A stretch of 9,789 nucleotides of DNA from JBAVEL01 sp049587715 (GTDB lineage Bacteria; Bacteroidota; Ignavibacteria; UBA10030; UBA6906): positions 1-9,789 of the forward strand of contig JBAVEL010000068.1 in the NCBI GenBank assembly GCA_049587715.1, read 5' to 3'. A program made the position numbers and the translations under genes. Within the stretch, counting starts at the first letter, position 1; each line of letters begins with the position of its first letter. Under the pieces are notes generated by a model that saw only the letters and a program-made list of their open reading frames with translations, was not told where the DNA came from and searched no databases. Shown here piece by piece: positions 1 to 6,671 of the stretch.

Positions 1-26
1 CGTGCGCGGGGCGGGCCCCCGTGTTT
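1..26. other. short terminal stretch, nothing assignable
   Basis: These 26 bases lie downstream of the GlcD stop codon. They contain a G+C-rich run and TTTT next to the stop, but the stretch is too short to show a terminator or another gene. Confidence 0.4.
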
Positions 27-1418
27 TCAGAGGAATATCTTCCCCGGGTTCAGGATGAGGCGGGGGTCGAAGAGGAGCTTCAGCCCGCGCATGAGTCGGA
101 GTTCCTCCTCCCCCAGGGCGAGGGGGAGGTAGGGTTTCTGGGTGTAGCCGATGCCGTGCTCTCCCGAGATGGTGCCGCCGAGCGAGACGGTGAGCCGGAA
201 GATCTCCTCCACGGCGGCCTCCAGCTTCTCCCTCCAGGAGCTCTCCTCCAGATCCCCCCGCAGGATGTTCACGTGCACGTTTCCGTCGCCGGCATGTCCG
301 TAGCAGATGGAGGTGATGCCGCGCCGGGCGCAGATTTCCTTCACCCCTCCGACCAGCTCGGGCAGCCGGGCCCGGGGCACCACGGTGTCTTCCTCCCGGT
401 AGGCCGAGATGGACTTCACCGCCTCTCCGATGCTCCGGCGCAAAGCCCAGACGTCCTCCACCTTCTGCCGTTCGGCCGCCAGGAGCACGTCCTCCGCCCC
501 GAAGCCCTCCACCACGGAAGCCACCCGGGCGATCTCCTCGTCCAGGGCCGCCTCGTTGTTTCCGTCCACCTCGATAAGAAGCTGGGCCGCGGCTCCGCCC
601 CGGGGGAACTTCTTCCCCAGCCGCTCCTCCGCCGCCTGCACGGCGGCGCGCTCCATGAACTCGCAGGCGGACGGGGTGATGCCCGCCTGGAACACGGCGG
701 CCACCGCCTGCGCCGCCGCATCCAGGGACGGAAAGGCCACCAGCACCACCTTCCGGTGCGCCGGAAGGGGAATGAGGCGGAGCCGGACGGCGGTGATGAC
801 GGCAAGTGTTCCCTCGCTCCCGATGAGGATCTGTGTCAGGTTGTAGCCGGAGACGTTCTTGAGGGTTCGTCCTCCGGTTCTGATGATCCGGCCCGAAGGG
901 AGCACCGCCTCGAGGCCCAACACGTAGTCTTTCGTCACCCCGTACTTCACGGCCCGGGGGCCTCCGGCGCACTCGGCCAGGTTCCCCCCGATGGTGCAGC
1001 TTCCGCGGGAGGCGGGGTCGGGAGGATAGAAGAGCCCGATGGCCTCCGCCTCCTCCTGGAACTTCTGGGTGATGACGCCGGGCTCCACGAGGGCCTGGTG
1101 GTTCGCGGCGTCCAGCTCGAGGATGCGGTTGAAGCGCTCCATGGAGAGACAGATGCCTCCCTCCACCGCAAGGGCTCCCCCCGAGAGCCCCGTCCCCCCG
1201 CCCCGGGGGGTGACGGGCACCCGGCGGCTGTCGGCCCAGGAGAGAATCCGGGAGACCTCCCCGGTGGAGGAGGGCCGGAGGACCGCCTCGGGCATGAACG
1301 AGAGGTCCTCGGTTTCGTCCCTGGCATACGGAGAAACGGCTTCGGGGTCCGTCAGGACGGCCTCGTCCCCCAGGAGGGCGCGGAGCTCCCGGATGTGATC
1401 CGGACGCAGGCGGGGCAT
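27..1418 (-). CDS. glcD: FAD-linked oxidase, GlcD-type (glycolate/D-lactate dehydrogenase subunit)
   Basis: This 463-residue protein is a complete member of the vanillyl-alcohol-oxidase/PCMH flavoprotein family, which oxidises 2-hydroxy acids such as glycolate, D-lactate or D-2-hydroxyglutarate. Visible motifs are the FAD pyrophosphate loop PRGGGTGLSGGA (residues 71-82), GGNLAECAGG and KYGVTKDYVLGLEAVLPSG (144-176), GSEGTLAVIT (200-209), the metal/substrate site YGHAGDGNVHVN (373-384, with H375 and H382), SGEHGIG (418-424, with E420) and the C-terminal FDPRLILNPGKIF. Length is normal for the family. The ATG follows directly on the TAG of the upstream secreted-protein gene (TAGATG) and has no clear Shine-Dalgarno sequence, so translation is probably coupled. 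No glcE or glcF partner is visible, although the next gene downstream lies outside the window. The family call is firm; the substrate cannot be read from sequence, and the symbol is only the family name. Confidence 0.95.
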   Translation of the reverse strand: MPRLRPDHIRELRALLGDEAVLTDPEAVSPYARDETEDLSFMPEAVLRPSSTGEVSRILSWADSRRVPVTPRGGGTGLSGGALAVEGGICLSMERFNRILELDAANHQALVEPGVITQKFQEEAEAIGLFYPPDPASRGSCTIGGNLAECAGGPRAVKYGVTKDYVLGLEAVLPSGRIIRTGGRTLKNVSGYNLTQILIGSEGTLAVITAVRLRLIPLPAHRKVVLVAFPSLDAAAQAVAAVFQAGITPSACEFMERAAVQAAEERLGKKFPRGGAAAQLLIEVDGNNEAALDEEIARVASVVEGFGAEDVLLAAERQKVEDVWALRRSIGEAVKSISAYREEDTVVPRARLPELVGGVKEICARRGITSICYGHAGDGNVHVNILRGDLEESSWREKLEAAVEEIFRLTVSLGGTISGEHGIGYTQKPYLPLALGEEELRLMRGLKLLFDPRLILNPGKIFL

Positions 1419-2708
1419 CTATCGGAGAACGAGCATGGTGCGCGAGAGGGAATGTTCCTGTGTCCACAATCTATAAATGTATGCCCCACTCGCAAATGCG
1501 CGGGCATCCAGCTCGGCACGGTGGAGTCCGGGCTCGTACACCCCGTCCAGAAGTGTCAGGACCCTTCGCCCCAGGATGTCCAGTATCTCCAGCCGGATGC
1601 GACCCCTCTCCGACAGCTCAAACGGGATGGTGGTGGACGGGTTGGCGGGGTTGGGGTAGTTGGGGTGGAGGAGGCACGACGGCGCGGCGGCCGCATGGGG
1701 TACGCCGCAGGGACTGTGGAACTCAAGAAGCAGGAACGATTCCAGAACCGGGTTCACGATCGTGACTTCTCCCTGGAGGTCCATCCGCACACGTACCAGG
1801 AACCCGCCAAACATATCCAGCAGAAGGGCGCTGTCCGCAAGCCCCCGCACCTCCTGCGGGGACCATGAGAGCGTGAGGGGGTGGCCGCCGCTCCCGGGGC
1901 GGATCTCCACCCGGTGCGAGTCCACCGTCCCCATGAGGCCCATGGGAAGGTAGTCGTGGCGCGGGTGCACGGGGCAGCATCCGGGCGTGCAGGTCCACCG
2001 CAGTGAGAGGACTCCCCCCGGGGGGGGCGGAGGGGGTTCGGTGCTCTCCCCGCAGATGTGGGAGTCGCGCCCGCATGTGGCCGTGTAGTCATGGCCGAAC
2101 CAGATGGTGTCGCGGTCCGAGGCGCCATCCCGGAGGCCGAGCCAGGTCTTCAGAAAGGGTTCCCGGCAGAGCCGCTGTCCGTACCGGATGAGGTGGAGGG
2201 AGGAAAGGGCGGGGTTGGAGACCGTGAGGGAACAGGCCTCATCCATCCGCACCCTGTGAAGAATCCCGCCGAAGATGTCCTGGAGCACGGTGCTGTCTGC
2301 AAGGGCCGCCACCGCCCAGGGGGACCAGGTGAACGTGAAGGGGTATCCCCCGGGTCCCTCCTGGAACCGGACCCGGTGGGTGTCCGTGTGCGCAGGATGC
2401 ACATAGCCCCGGTAGTCGTGGTGTCCGAGGGTCCACCAGGTTCCCGGCGTGCAGGCCTCCCACTGGACGCAGAAGACCCCCGGGGTGCTGCAGGGGGGTG
2501 ATTCATACTCGCACAGTTGCGTGTCCGCCCCGCAGGTGCCCGAGGGGGCGAAACCGAACCAGAGCGTATCGGGGACCGACCCTGCATCCCTCACCGCGAG
2601 GCGGGCGCGGGTGGCGGGGTAGGCGCAGTCTGTCTGGGCGGGAAGATGCAGGGGGATGAGGCCCAGGCAGAAGGCGAACACCGCGGTCAGTGACGCGAGG
2701 CGGACCAT
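1419..2708 (-). CDS. secreted cysteine-rich protein with two tandem modules and a T9SS sorting domain
   Basis: The protein has 429 residues. It begins with a signal peptide (hydrophobic stretch about residues 4-22, likely cleavage after LPA-Q near 24-25). Two homologous modules of about 140 residues follow (37-176 and 190-330), and residues 346-429 form a sorting domain containing YPNPANPSTTI, LEILDILGRRV and FASGAYIYRL. Such C-terminal domains direct Bacteroidota/Ignavibacteria proteins through the type IX secretion system to the cell surface or medium. I do not recognise the modules. They share DT-[IL]-WFG, TCG-x-D, CTPG, HDY, D-[ST]-HRV, WSP..V..LADS, D-[IM]-FGG and RVRMD, with three aligned cysteines. 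An in-frame ATG lies 13 codons upstream at 2747. I chose the ATG at 2708 because AGGAGG (2717-2722) sits 8 nt before it and the signal peptide starts there. The gene lies 45 nt after the MauE-like gene and directly abuts the GlcD gene. Role unknown; surface binding or structure is a guess. Confidence 0.88.
   Translation of the reverse strand: MVRLASLTAVFAFCLGLIPLHLPAQTDCAYPATRARLAVRDAGSVPDTLWFGFAPSGTCGADTQLCEYESPPCSTPGVFCVQWEACTPGTWWTLGHHDYRGYVHPAHTDTHRVRFQEGPGGYPFTFTWSPWAVAALADSTVLQDIFGGILHRVRMDEACSLTVSNPALSSLHLIRYGQRLCREPFLKTWLGLRDGASDRDTIWFGHDYTATCGRDSHICGESTEPPPPPPGGVLSLRWTCTPGCCPVHPRHDYLPMGLMGTVDSHRVEIRPGSGGHPLTLSWSPQEVRGLADSALLLDMFGGFLVRVRMDLQGEVTIVNPVLESFLLLEFHSPCGVPHAAAAPSCLLHPNYPNPANPSTTIPFELSERGRIRLEILDILGRRVLTLLDGVYEPGLHRAELDARAFASGAYIYRLWTQEHSLSRTMLVLR
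1422..1673 (-). other. T9SS type A sorting domain (C-terminal region of the secreted protein)
   Basis: Residues 346-429 match the pattern I know for type A sorting domains in Ignavibacteria and other FCB bacteria: an NYPNPANPSTTI opening, a beta-sandwich core with LEILDILGRRV, EPGLHRAELDAR, ASGAYIYRL, and a final strand ending in MLVLR. This fold usually marks outer-membrane translocation by the por machinery. No por genes are in this window. Confidence 0.85.
1719..2141 (-). repeat. second copy of duplicated cysteine-rich protein module
   Basis: These bases encode residues 190-330, aligned with the first copy: LGLRD, DTIWFG (200-205), TCGRD (211-215), CTPG (240-243), HDY (251-253), DSHRV (263-267), WSP..V..LADS (282-293), DMFGG (298-302), RVRMD (306-310) and NPVLES (319-324). 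The copies have diverged well beyond a recent duplication. This one carries a six-proline run (residues 225-230) encoded across a C6G8 tract, and a CC pair (244-245) that the first copy lacks. Confidence 0.85.
2181..2600 (-). repeat. first copy of duplicated cysteine-rich protein module
   Basis: These bases encode residues 37-176 of the secreted protein, the first of two homologous modules. Landmarks are LAVRD, DTLWFG (47-52), TCGAD (58-62), CTPG (86-89), HDY (97-99), DTHRV (109-113), WSP..V..LADS (128-139), DIFGG (144-148), RVRMD (152-156) and SNPALSS (164-170). The second copy lies 153-154 residues further along the protein. I cannot place the module in a named family. Confidence 0.85.
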
Positions 2709-2716
2709 GGCTGGTT

Positions 2717-2722
2717 CCTCCT
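2717..2722 (-). promoter_or_regulatory. Shine-Dalgarno AGGAGG for the T9SS cargo gene
   Basis: A perfect AGGAGG on the minus strand ends 8 nt before the ATG at 2706-2708. It decides the start of the secreted protein in favour of this ATG over the in-frame ATG at 2747, which would add 13 residues ahead of the signal peptide. It is the strongest ribosome-binding site in the window, which may mean this secreted protein is made at a higher level than its neighbours. Confidence 0.8.
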
Positions 2723-2753
2723 TCCACAATGAGCCGCCGGGGTGCACGGGGGA

Positions 2754-3212
2754 CTACCCCCCGTCTTCACGGGGCTCCAGGCAGAATGTACGGTTCCCTG
2801 AGAAAAGAAGGAAGAGGGAGAGGAGGATGAGGAGGGAGTTCTCCACCAGCTTCCCCCACCCCAGGCGTGCCGCCGCGGGGTCCTGCGTGAAGCAGCCGCA
2901 GGAGATGTCGAGCCCGCGGAGAAGCGCGGATGCCGCGCCGAGACTGAACACGCCGAGCATCAGCGCGGCGAGAAGAGCACAGGCCCTGATGCGGAGCCCG
3001 AGGAGAAGTCCGAGACCCGCGAGCAGTTCCAGCCAGGGAAGGAAGGTGGCCGCAACCATGGTCCAGGGCATCTCCAGGATCCTGTAGGCGCCGATGGCCG
3101 AGGCGAAGAGGGCCGGGTCGGCTGCCTTGGAGATGGAAGCCGCCACCAGGAGGAAGCCCAGAACCGCCCGCGCCGCAAGGGCGGGGAGGGGATGTTCCAG
3201 GAGCCGCCTCAC
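2754..3212 (-). CDS. MauE/DoxX-family membrane protein
   Basis: The protein has 152 residues and about four transmembrane helices (roughly 10-29, 47-73, 77-98, 121-138). The first helix is followed by the DoxX/MauE-like pattern SISKAADPALFASAIGAYRIL. The SCGCF motif (104-108, with C105 and C107) and the following GWGKLVENSLLILLSL are typical of MauE relatives, named for a protein needed to mature methylamine dehydrogenase and thought to act in disulfide or redox chemistry at the membrane. The GTG at 3210-3212 overlaps the rhodanese stop TGA (GTGA), which is why I chose it. Upstream in-frame ATGs at 3242, 3251 and 3326 would bury the start inside the rhodanese gene and add a charged leader. 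No mau genes are present, so the true partner is more likely the adjacent rhodanese or another envelope protein. The family call is good; the function is inferred. Confidence 0.85.
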   Translation of the reverse strand: MRRLLEHPLPALAARAVLGFLLVAASISKAADPALFASAIGAYRILEMPWTMVAATFLPWLELLAGLGLLLGLRIRACALLAALMLGVFSLGAASALLRGLDISCGCFTQDPAAARLGWGKLVENSLLILLSLFLLFSGNRTFCLEPREDGG

Positions 3213-3712
3213 GGATCCACCGGCTGGCCGTTCCGCACCCATTCCCTCCATCCTCCGAAGAAGATCTTCACCGGCCCGTATCCCAGGGAGTCCAGCTTCA
3301 CGGCGAGGGCGATGCTGGAGTTGCACTCCTCCCCGTCGCAGTAGGTCACAAGCTCCCGTCCCGGTGGGATGTTCCCGAGCATGTCCATGTGAGACTCGAA
3401 GTCCTTGAGCGGGATGTTGAGCGCCCCCCGCACCCTTCCCAGGGCGAAGTCATAGGGGGAGCGGGAATCCAGGAAGAGGGCGCTCCGTGCCTCAAAGCGG
3501 GCGCGGGCCTCTTCGAATGAGATGAACTGGGGGGCCTGTGCTTCGGCCTTCGGGGTGCGGGGAACGGGGGCGGAGGGAAGGGCGGCCCCGAAAAACCCCA
3601 CTCCCTGGAATGCAGTATAGGCCGTGCCGAGGAGGGCCGCCAGGACGCAGATAACCCCCGCCTCGGCAAGGAGGCGGACTGTTGATGCGCGGGCCCCTCC
3701 GGGGTTCCTCAT
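3209..3712 (-). CDS. membrane-anchored single-domain rhodanese
   Basis: The protein has 167 residues: an N-terminal anchor or uncleaved signal (about 14-42), a Pro/Ala linker, then a rhodanese (sulfurtransferase) domain at about 62-165. Family features are FISFEEAR, LFLDSRSPYDFALGRVRGALNIP (80-101), the active-site loop YCDGEECNSS (124-133) with C125 in the persulfide position, and a terminal FFGGWREW (151-158). The anchor places the catalytic domain outside the cytoplasm. The loop lacks the CxxGxR form of classic thiosulfate sulfurtransferases and holds a second cysteine, C130. The ATG overlaps the thioesterase stop (ATGA), and its own stop overlaps the GTG of the MauE-like gene, so the three are probably translationally coupled. 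It may pass sulfur or a disulfide to or from the MauE-like protein; that is inference from pairing. Confidence 0.9.
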   Translation of the reverse strand: MRNPGGARASTVRLLAEAGVICVLAALLGTAYTAFQGVGFFGAALPSAPVPRTPKAEAQAPQFISFEEARARFEARSALFLDSRSPYDFALGRVRGALNIPLKDFESHMDMLGNIPPGRELVTYCDGEECNSSIALAVKLDSLGYGPVKIFFGGWREWVRNGQPVDP

Positions 3713-4149
3713 TCCGCAGTTCCCCCCGGCGGGAAGGCGGCGGGGAAGTCACCCGGGATGGGGACCACCTTCTTCCGGGCGTAGTCATAGAAGGCGATGC
3801 CGGTCTTGGCCCTGGCAAGCTCCCTTCCCGAGTCGGCGTCGGTGACCTGGTAGAGCAGGTCGCAGGATCCGCCCCCGAAGTCCGCGGTCGCAATGCGGAT
3901 TCTGAGCACGGTCCCGTAGGAAATCTGGGAGGCATAGACCAGGATTGCGTCGGTCATGATGATGCCCGCGCCTCCCGCGTCCAGCTCCGTCCACCCCCGG
4001 GTGCGGAGCATCCGCACGCGCGCCTCCTGGAGGAGGGAAAGGAGGGCGTCGTTCCCCGCATGCCCCCCGTAGTTGATGTCGGTGATCCGGACGGGGATCT
4101 CGGTCTCGAAGAGGAACTCCCCGGGAAGCGGCAGCCGTACCCTGCCCAT
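3709..4149 (-). CDS. acyl-CoA thioesterase, hotdog fold (YbgC/FadM-like)
   Basis: This 146-residue protein has the length and pattern of single-domain 4-hydroxybenzoyl-CoA-thioesterase-like enzymes, which hydrolyse acyl-CoA thioesters in the cytoplasm. Its N-terminal PVRITDINYGGHAGNDALLSL (19-39) matches the usual RxxDxxxxGHxNNxxY region, with D24 in the likely catalytic position and GGHAGN in place of GHVNN. The later IMTDAILVYASQISYGTVLRI (64-84) matches the long-strand segment of the fold. There is no signal peptide. The ATG at 4149 is preceded by AGAGG about 6 nt away, 16 nt after the phosphatase stop. The stop overlaps the rhodanese start. The substrate cannot be told from sequence. Confidence 0.88.
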   Translation of the reverse strand: MGRVRLPLPGEFLFETEIPVRITDINYGGHAGNDALLSLLQEARVRMLRTRGWTELDAGGAGIIMTDAILVYASQISYGTVLRIRIATADFGGGSCDLLYQVTDADSGRELARAKTGIAFYDYARKKVVPIPGDFPAAFPPGGTAE

Positions 4150-4165
4150 CAGAATCCTCTTCTCT

Positions 4166-6595
4166 TCATGAGACCCTCACCACCACCATGGTCATGTCGT
4201 CGTGCTGGGGGGCGCCGCCCGTGAAGGCGCCCACATCCTCGCAGATGCCCTTCAGGATGTCGGCTGCGGGCCGCATCCGGTGGCGCCCCAGTGCCTCCAG
4301 CAGCCGTTCCTCCCCGAATTCCTCCCCCGAGGCGTTCCGCGCCTCGGTGAAGCCGTCGGTGTAGAACAGAAGCACGTCCCCCCGCTGGAGCTCCGCCTCC
4401 TGTTCCTCCAGGACCGCGTCGAAGACTTTTCCCTTCTCCAGCCCCAGGGCCATGCCACGGGGCGTGAGGAAGGAGATCTCCCGGCCCGGCCGCTGGGCCA
4501 TGATGAGGGGGCACTGCCCGGCGCGGGCGAACCGGATGGATGTCCGCACGGGGTCCAGGATGGCGTAGAACATGCTGACGAAGGAATTCCGGTCGATGGT
4601 GCGGTACATCAGGCTGTTGACCCTGCTCAACACCGCCCGGGGGGAAAGGTTGTCCTCGGCGTGGGACTGGAGGATGCCCTTGGTGAGGGTCATGTAGATG
4701 GCCGCCGGAACCCCCTTGCCCGAGACGTCCCCGATGGCGATGCCGATTCTGCGGTCCGGAAGCTGGACAAAGTCGTAGTAGTCGCCTCCCACCTCGAGGG
4801 CCGGGATGCATGCGCCCGCAATGTCGAAGCCCTCGGCGCTGGGGTTGGCCTTGGGGAGGAGACTCATCTGGACCTTCCGCGCGATCTCCAGCTCCTTGGC
4901 CATGCGCACCCGCTCCGATATCCGCTGGATGTGCGAGGGGAGGGTCTGGGAGGTGAACTCGAACCGCCGGCGCTTCACCAGCCCCCCCGCCGAGACCGCC
5001 AGGGGAAGGACCAGGAGGCCTCCCGAGACCCAGAGCCATCCGGCGGCGGAAGAACCCGAGGAGCTGAGAAGCGGAATCGTTCCGTTCAGGAATGCCACGG
5101 TGAAGCTTGCGGCCATCGTGGTGAGCAGGTCGTAGCGGAGGAACAGGAACGCAAATGCCAGGCCGAAGCAGGCCATGGCCGCGAAGCTGGCCCCGAACCG
5201 GAGGTACCCGAACGGGAGCTCCCAGAGGGCGAACGCGGTGAGGGTCCAGACCGCCGTGGCCAGCGCCACGCTCAGCCAGCGGCGGCGCGTCTTCTCCTCC
5301 AGGTACGAAAGGAAGAAGAGCCGGTACACCAGCTCCGTGAGGAAGGCCGAGGTGATGCCTGCAAGGAAGGGCCTGAAGGGGGGGAGGAAACTCTCGGGCA
5401 CGCCTCCCACCGAGGGGAGGAACACCCCCACGCGGGTGGCCGAGGTCAGCATCCAGACCGCGGCGCTGTAGAGGCCCGTGAGAATCAGGCCCCAGAGAAC
5501 GCCGCGTGTCAGGCCCTCGGCGGCATCCAGGGTGAAGAAGCGCATGGAGAGCAGGCTGTCCATCCCCGAGAGCTTTGCGGGCCAGAGGGTGCGGGAGGAG
5601 GATTCCCCCACGCTCCAGGCGGCAAAGACCATCACGCTCGTGAAGAGGTGGAACACAAAGATCGTGAAGACGAGCATGATGATGCGGACGTTGAACCTGT
5701 TCACATCGCCCATGCCCACCCCGGATCCCACCAGGGGATAGACGTTCAGGGTGGAGAGGATCGAAGCGGCAAGGAGCCCCGCAAAGATGAAGATCCCCGT
5801 CCGCGTGCCCACCTCCCCCTCGTGGTACTTCTTGAGGAAGAGGATCACCACGAAGAAGAAGGTCAGGAAGAAGACGGCATAGCTGAGGGTGGCCAGGAAG
5901 GTGCCGGTGGTGGCCATCCGGCTCATGCCGTTCCGGAAGCTCTCGCCGGGCCTGTTCTCCAGACGGAACCCGCCCACCTCGCCCCCCAGGATCCGGACCC
6001 AGAGGGAGCTCTCCATGGAGGTGTCGGCGGTGGCCCAGGAGAAGAAGTGGTCCAGCCGGTTGAGCCGCTGGGTCTCGGAGGAGGTCTTGAGGGCATACCC
6101 GGCCAGTCGGATGCCCTGCCGGGCGATGAAGGCCTCAGCGCGGCGGAGGGCTTCATCCCTTGTGAGCGACTGCCGGGCGGCGGTGTCGTGGATCGTGTGC
6201 TGAAAGCCCAGGGGTCTTCCGGCGGGGGAGAACCAGGCCTCGAAGCTCTCCTCCGCCTGGCTGGGGGGAACGCTCCGGTCGTACCAGGTGACGTACCAGT
6301 TGTGGGTGGAGAGGGAGTCCGCCCGGATCACCCTGTTGGCATGGGCCACGCCCCCCCGGGACTGGAGGTAGAGATGCATGTCTCCGTCGAACCCGAACCA
6401 GGCGTCCTGCTGGAGGCGGTCCGGGTGATATCCCTGGTGACGCAGGTAGTCCCCGGCGGCCTCCAGGATTTCCCCCCGGGTGCGCCGCAGATCCACGGAG
6501 GCGGCGGGAGCGACCCGGTCGTAGAGCAGCAGGAAGGCCGCCGCGCCCGCCGCCGCCCAGAAAAGGGTGATCCCGAGTGAACGGAATGAGCTCAT
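4166..6595 (-). CDS. receptor-like SpoIIE/PP2C phosphatase with CPBP-like membrane domain
   Basis: The protein has 809 residues in three parts. First are one transmembrane helix (about 8-25) and an ectodomain (about 30-225) with a PepSY-like stretch, LTRDEALRRAEAFIARQG (144-161). Next is a polytopic membrane region (about 228-538), whose second half resembles CPBP (Rce1/Abi-type) proteases. Last is a cytoplasmic linker with LEIARKVQMSLLPK (569-582) and a complete RsbU/SpoIIE phosphatase domain: EVGGDYYDF (601-609), IGDVSGKGVPAA (621-632), FYTDGFTEA (744-752) and QHDDMTMVVV (797-806), with metal-site aspartates D605, D623, D747 and D799/D800. The CPBP motifs are degenerate: T420-E421 replaces the EE of EExxxR (R425 is kept), E459 sits where FxxxH needs His, and V500 replaces the His of HxxxN (N504 is kept). 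The phosphatase thus looks active while the protease probably is not. AGGA lies 8 nt before the ATG. It likely dephosphorylates an anti-sigma-antagonist-type protein in response to an envelope signal; no such partner is in the window. Confidence 0.9.
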   Translation of the reverse strand: MSSFRSLGITLFWAAAGAAAFLLLYDRVAPAASVDLRRTRGEILEAAGDYLRHQGYHPDRLQQDAWFGFDGDMHLYLQSRGGVAHANRVIRADSLSTHNWYVTWYDRSVPPSQAEESFEAWFSPAGRPLGFQHTIHDTAARQSLTRDEALRRAEAFIARQGIRLAGYALKTSSETQRLNRLDHFFSWATADTSMESSLWVRILGGEVGGFRLENRPGESFRNGMSRMATTGTFLATLSYAVFFLTFFFVVILFLKKYHEGEVGTRTGIFIFAGLLAASILSTLNVYPLVGSGVGMGDVNRFNVRIIMLVFTIFVFHLFTSVMVFAAWSVGESSSRTLWPAKLSGMDSLLSMRFFTLDAAEGLTRGVLWGLILTGLYSAAVWMLTSATRVGVFLPSVGGVPESFLPPFRPFLAGITSAFLTELVYRLFFLSYLEEKTRRRWLSVALATAVWTLTAFALWELPFGYLRFGASFAAMACFGLAFAFLFLRYDLLTTMAASFTVAFLNGTIPLLSSSGSSAAGWLWVSGGLLVLPLAVSAGGLVKRRRFEFTSQTLPSHIQRISERVRMAKELEIARKVQMSLLPKANPSAEGFDIAGACIPALEVGGDYYDFVQLPDRRIGIAIGDVSGKGVPAAIYMTLTKGILQSHAEDNLSPRAVLSRVNSLMYRTIDRNSFVSMFYAILDPVRTSIRFARAGQCPLIMAQRPGREISFLTPRGMALGLEKGKVFDAVLEEQEAELQRGDVLLFYTDGFTEARNASGEEFGEERLLEALGRHRMRPAADILKGICEDVGAFTGGAPQHDDMTMVVVRVS

Positions 6596-6671
6596 CTGCG
6601 TGTTCCTGGTCTACGGCGCCGGCGCGGTGAAAGATGCAGCCCCGGGGCCGGGCGCCGCGCGGCGGCCTTCT
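6596..6671 (-). other. 76-nt gap with three GC palindromes
   Basis: This is the longest gap between genes in the window. It holds three perfect palindromes: CGCCGCGCGGCG (6653-6664), GCCCCGGGGC (6639-6648) and GCGCCGGCGC (6616-6625). CGGCGCC at 6614-6620 can also pair with GGCGCCG at 6651-6657 across a loop containing the middle palindrome. No run of T follows on the minus strand, so it is not a classic intrinsic terminator. It could be a transcript structure that tunes expression between the TPM and phosphatase genes, or chance in GC-rich DNA. Confidence 0.3.

Noticed and set aside
21..1868. A 615-codon open frame on the plus strand across the GlcD gene and the end of the secreted-protein gene
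   Set aside because: It spans two well-supported minus-strand genes, has biased low-complexity composition and shows no family pattern, so it is a compositional shadow.
2709..2753. A terminator or promoter between the MauE-like and T9SS cargo genes
   Set aside because: The 45-nt gap shows a strong ribosome-binding site but no hairpin with a T-run and no convincing -10/-35 pair.
2754..3212. A methylamine-utilisation (mau) locus suggested by the MauE-like protein
   Set aside because: No methylamine dehydrogenase subunits or other mau genes are present. The MauE fold is widespread outside mau clusters.
3213..3326. A 38-residue N-terminal extension of the MauE-like protein
   Set aside because: The added sequence is charged, lies wholly within the rhodanese gene and precedes the first membrane helix. 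The GTG overlapping the rhodanese stop gives the normal family start. The GGAGG near 3252 is explained by rhodanese codons for GGW.
4149..5039. A 296-codon minus-strand frame overlapping the phosphatase domain
   Set aside because: It lies entirely within the phosphatase coding region in another frame and translates to Gly/Pro/His/Arg-rich sequence without motifs. No frameshift is needed to explain the intact phosphatase.
4202..6580. A 792-codon open frame on the plus strand, antisense to the phosphatase gene
   Set aside because: Its translation is rich in Gly, Glu, Pro and Arg with no recognisable motif. In GC-rich DNA the strand opposite a real gene often stays open because stop codons are rare. 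The minus-strand frame has clear phosphatase motifs.
4166..6595. An active CPBP protease
   Set aside because: The three motifs expected for catalysis (EExxxR, FxxxH, HxxxN) each lack a key residue in the best alignment I can make by eye, so I describe the domain as CPBP-like rather than as a protease.
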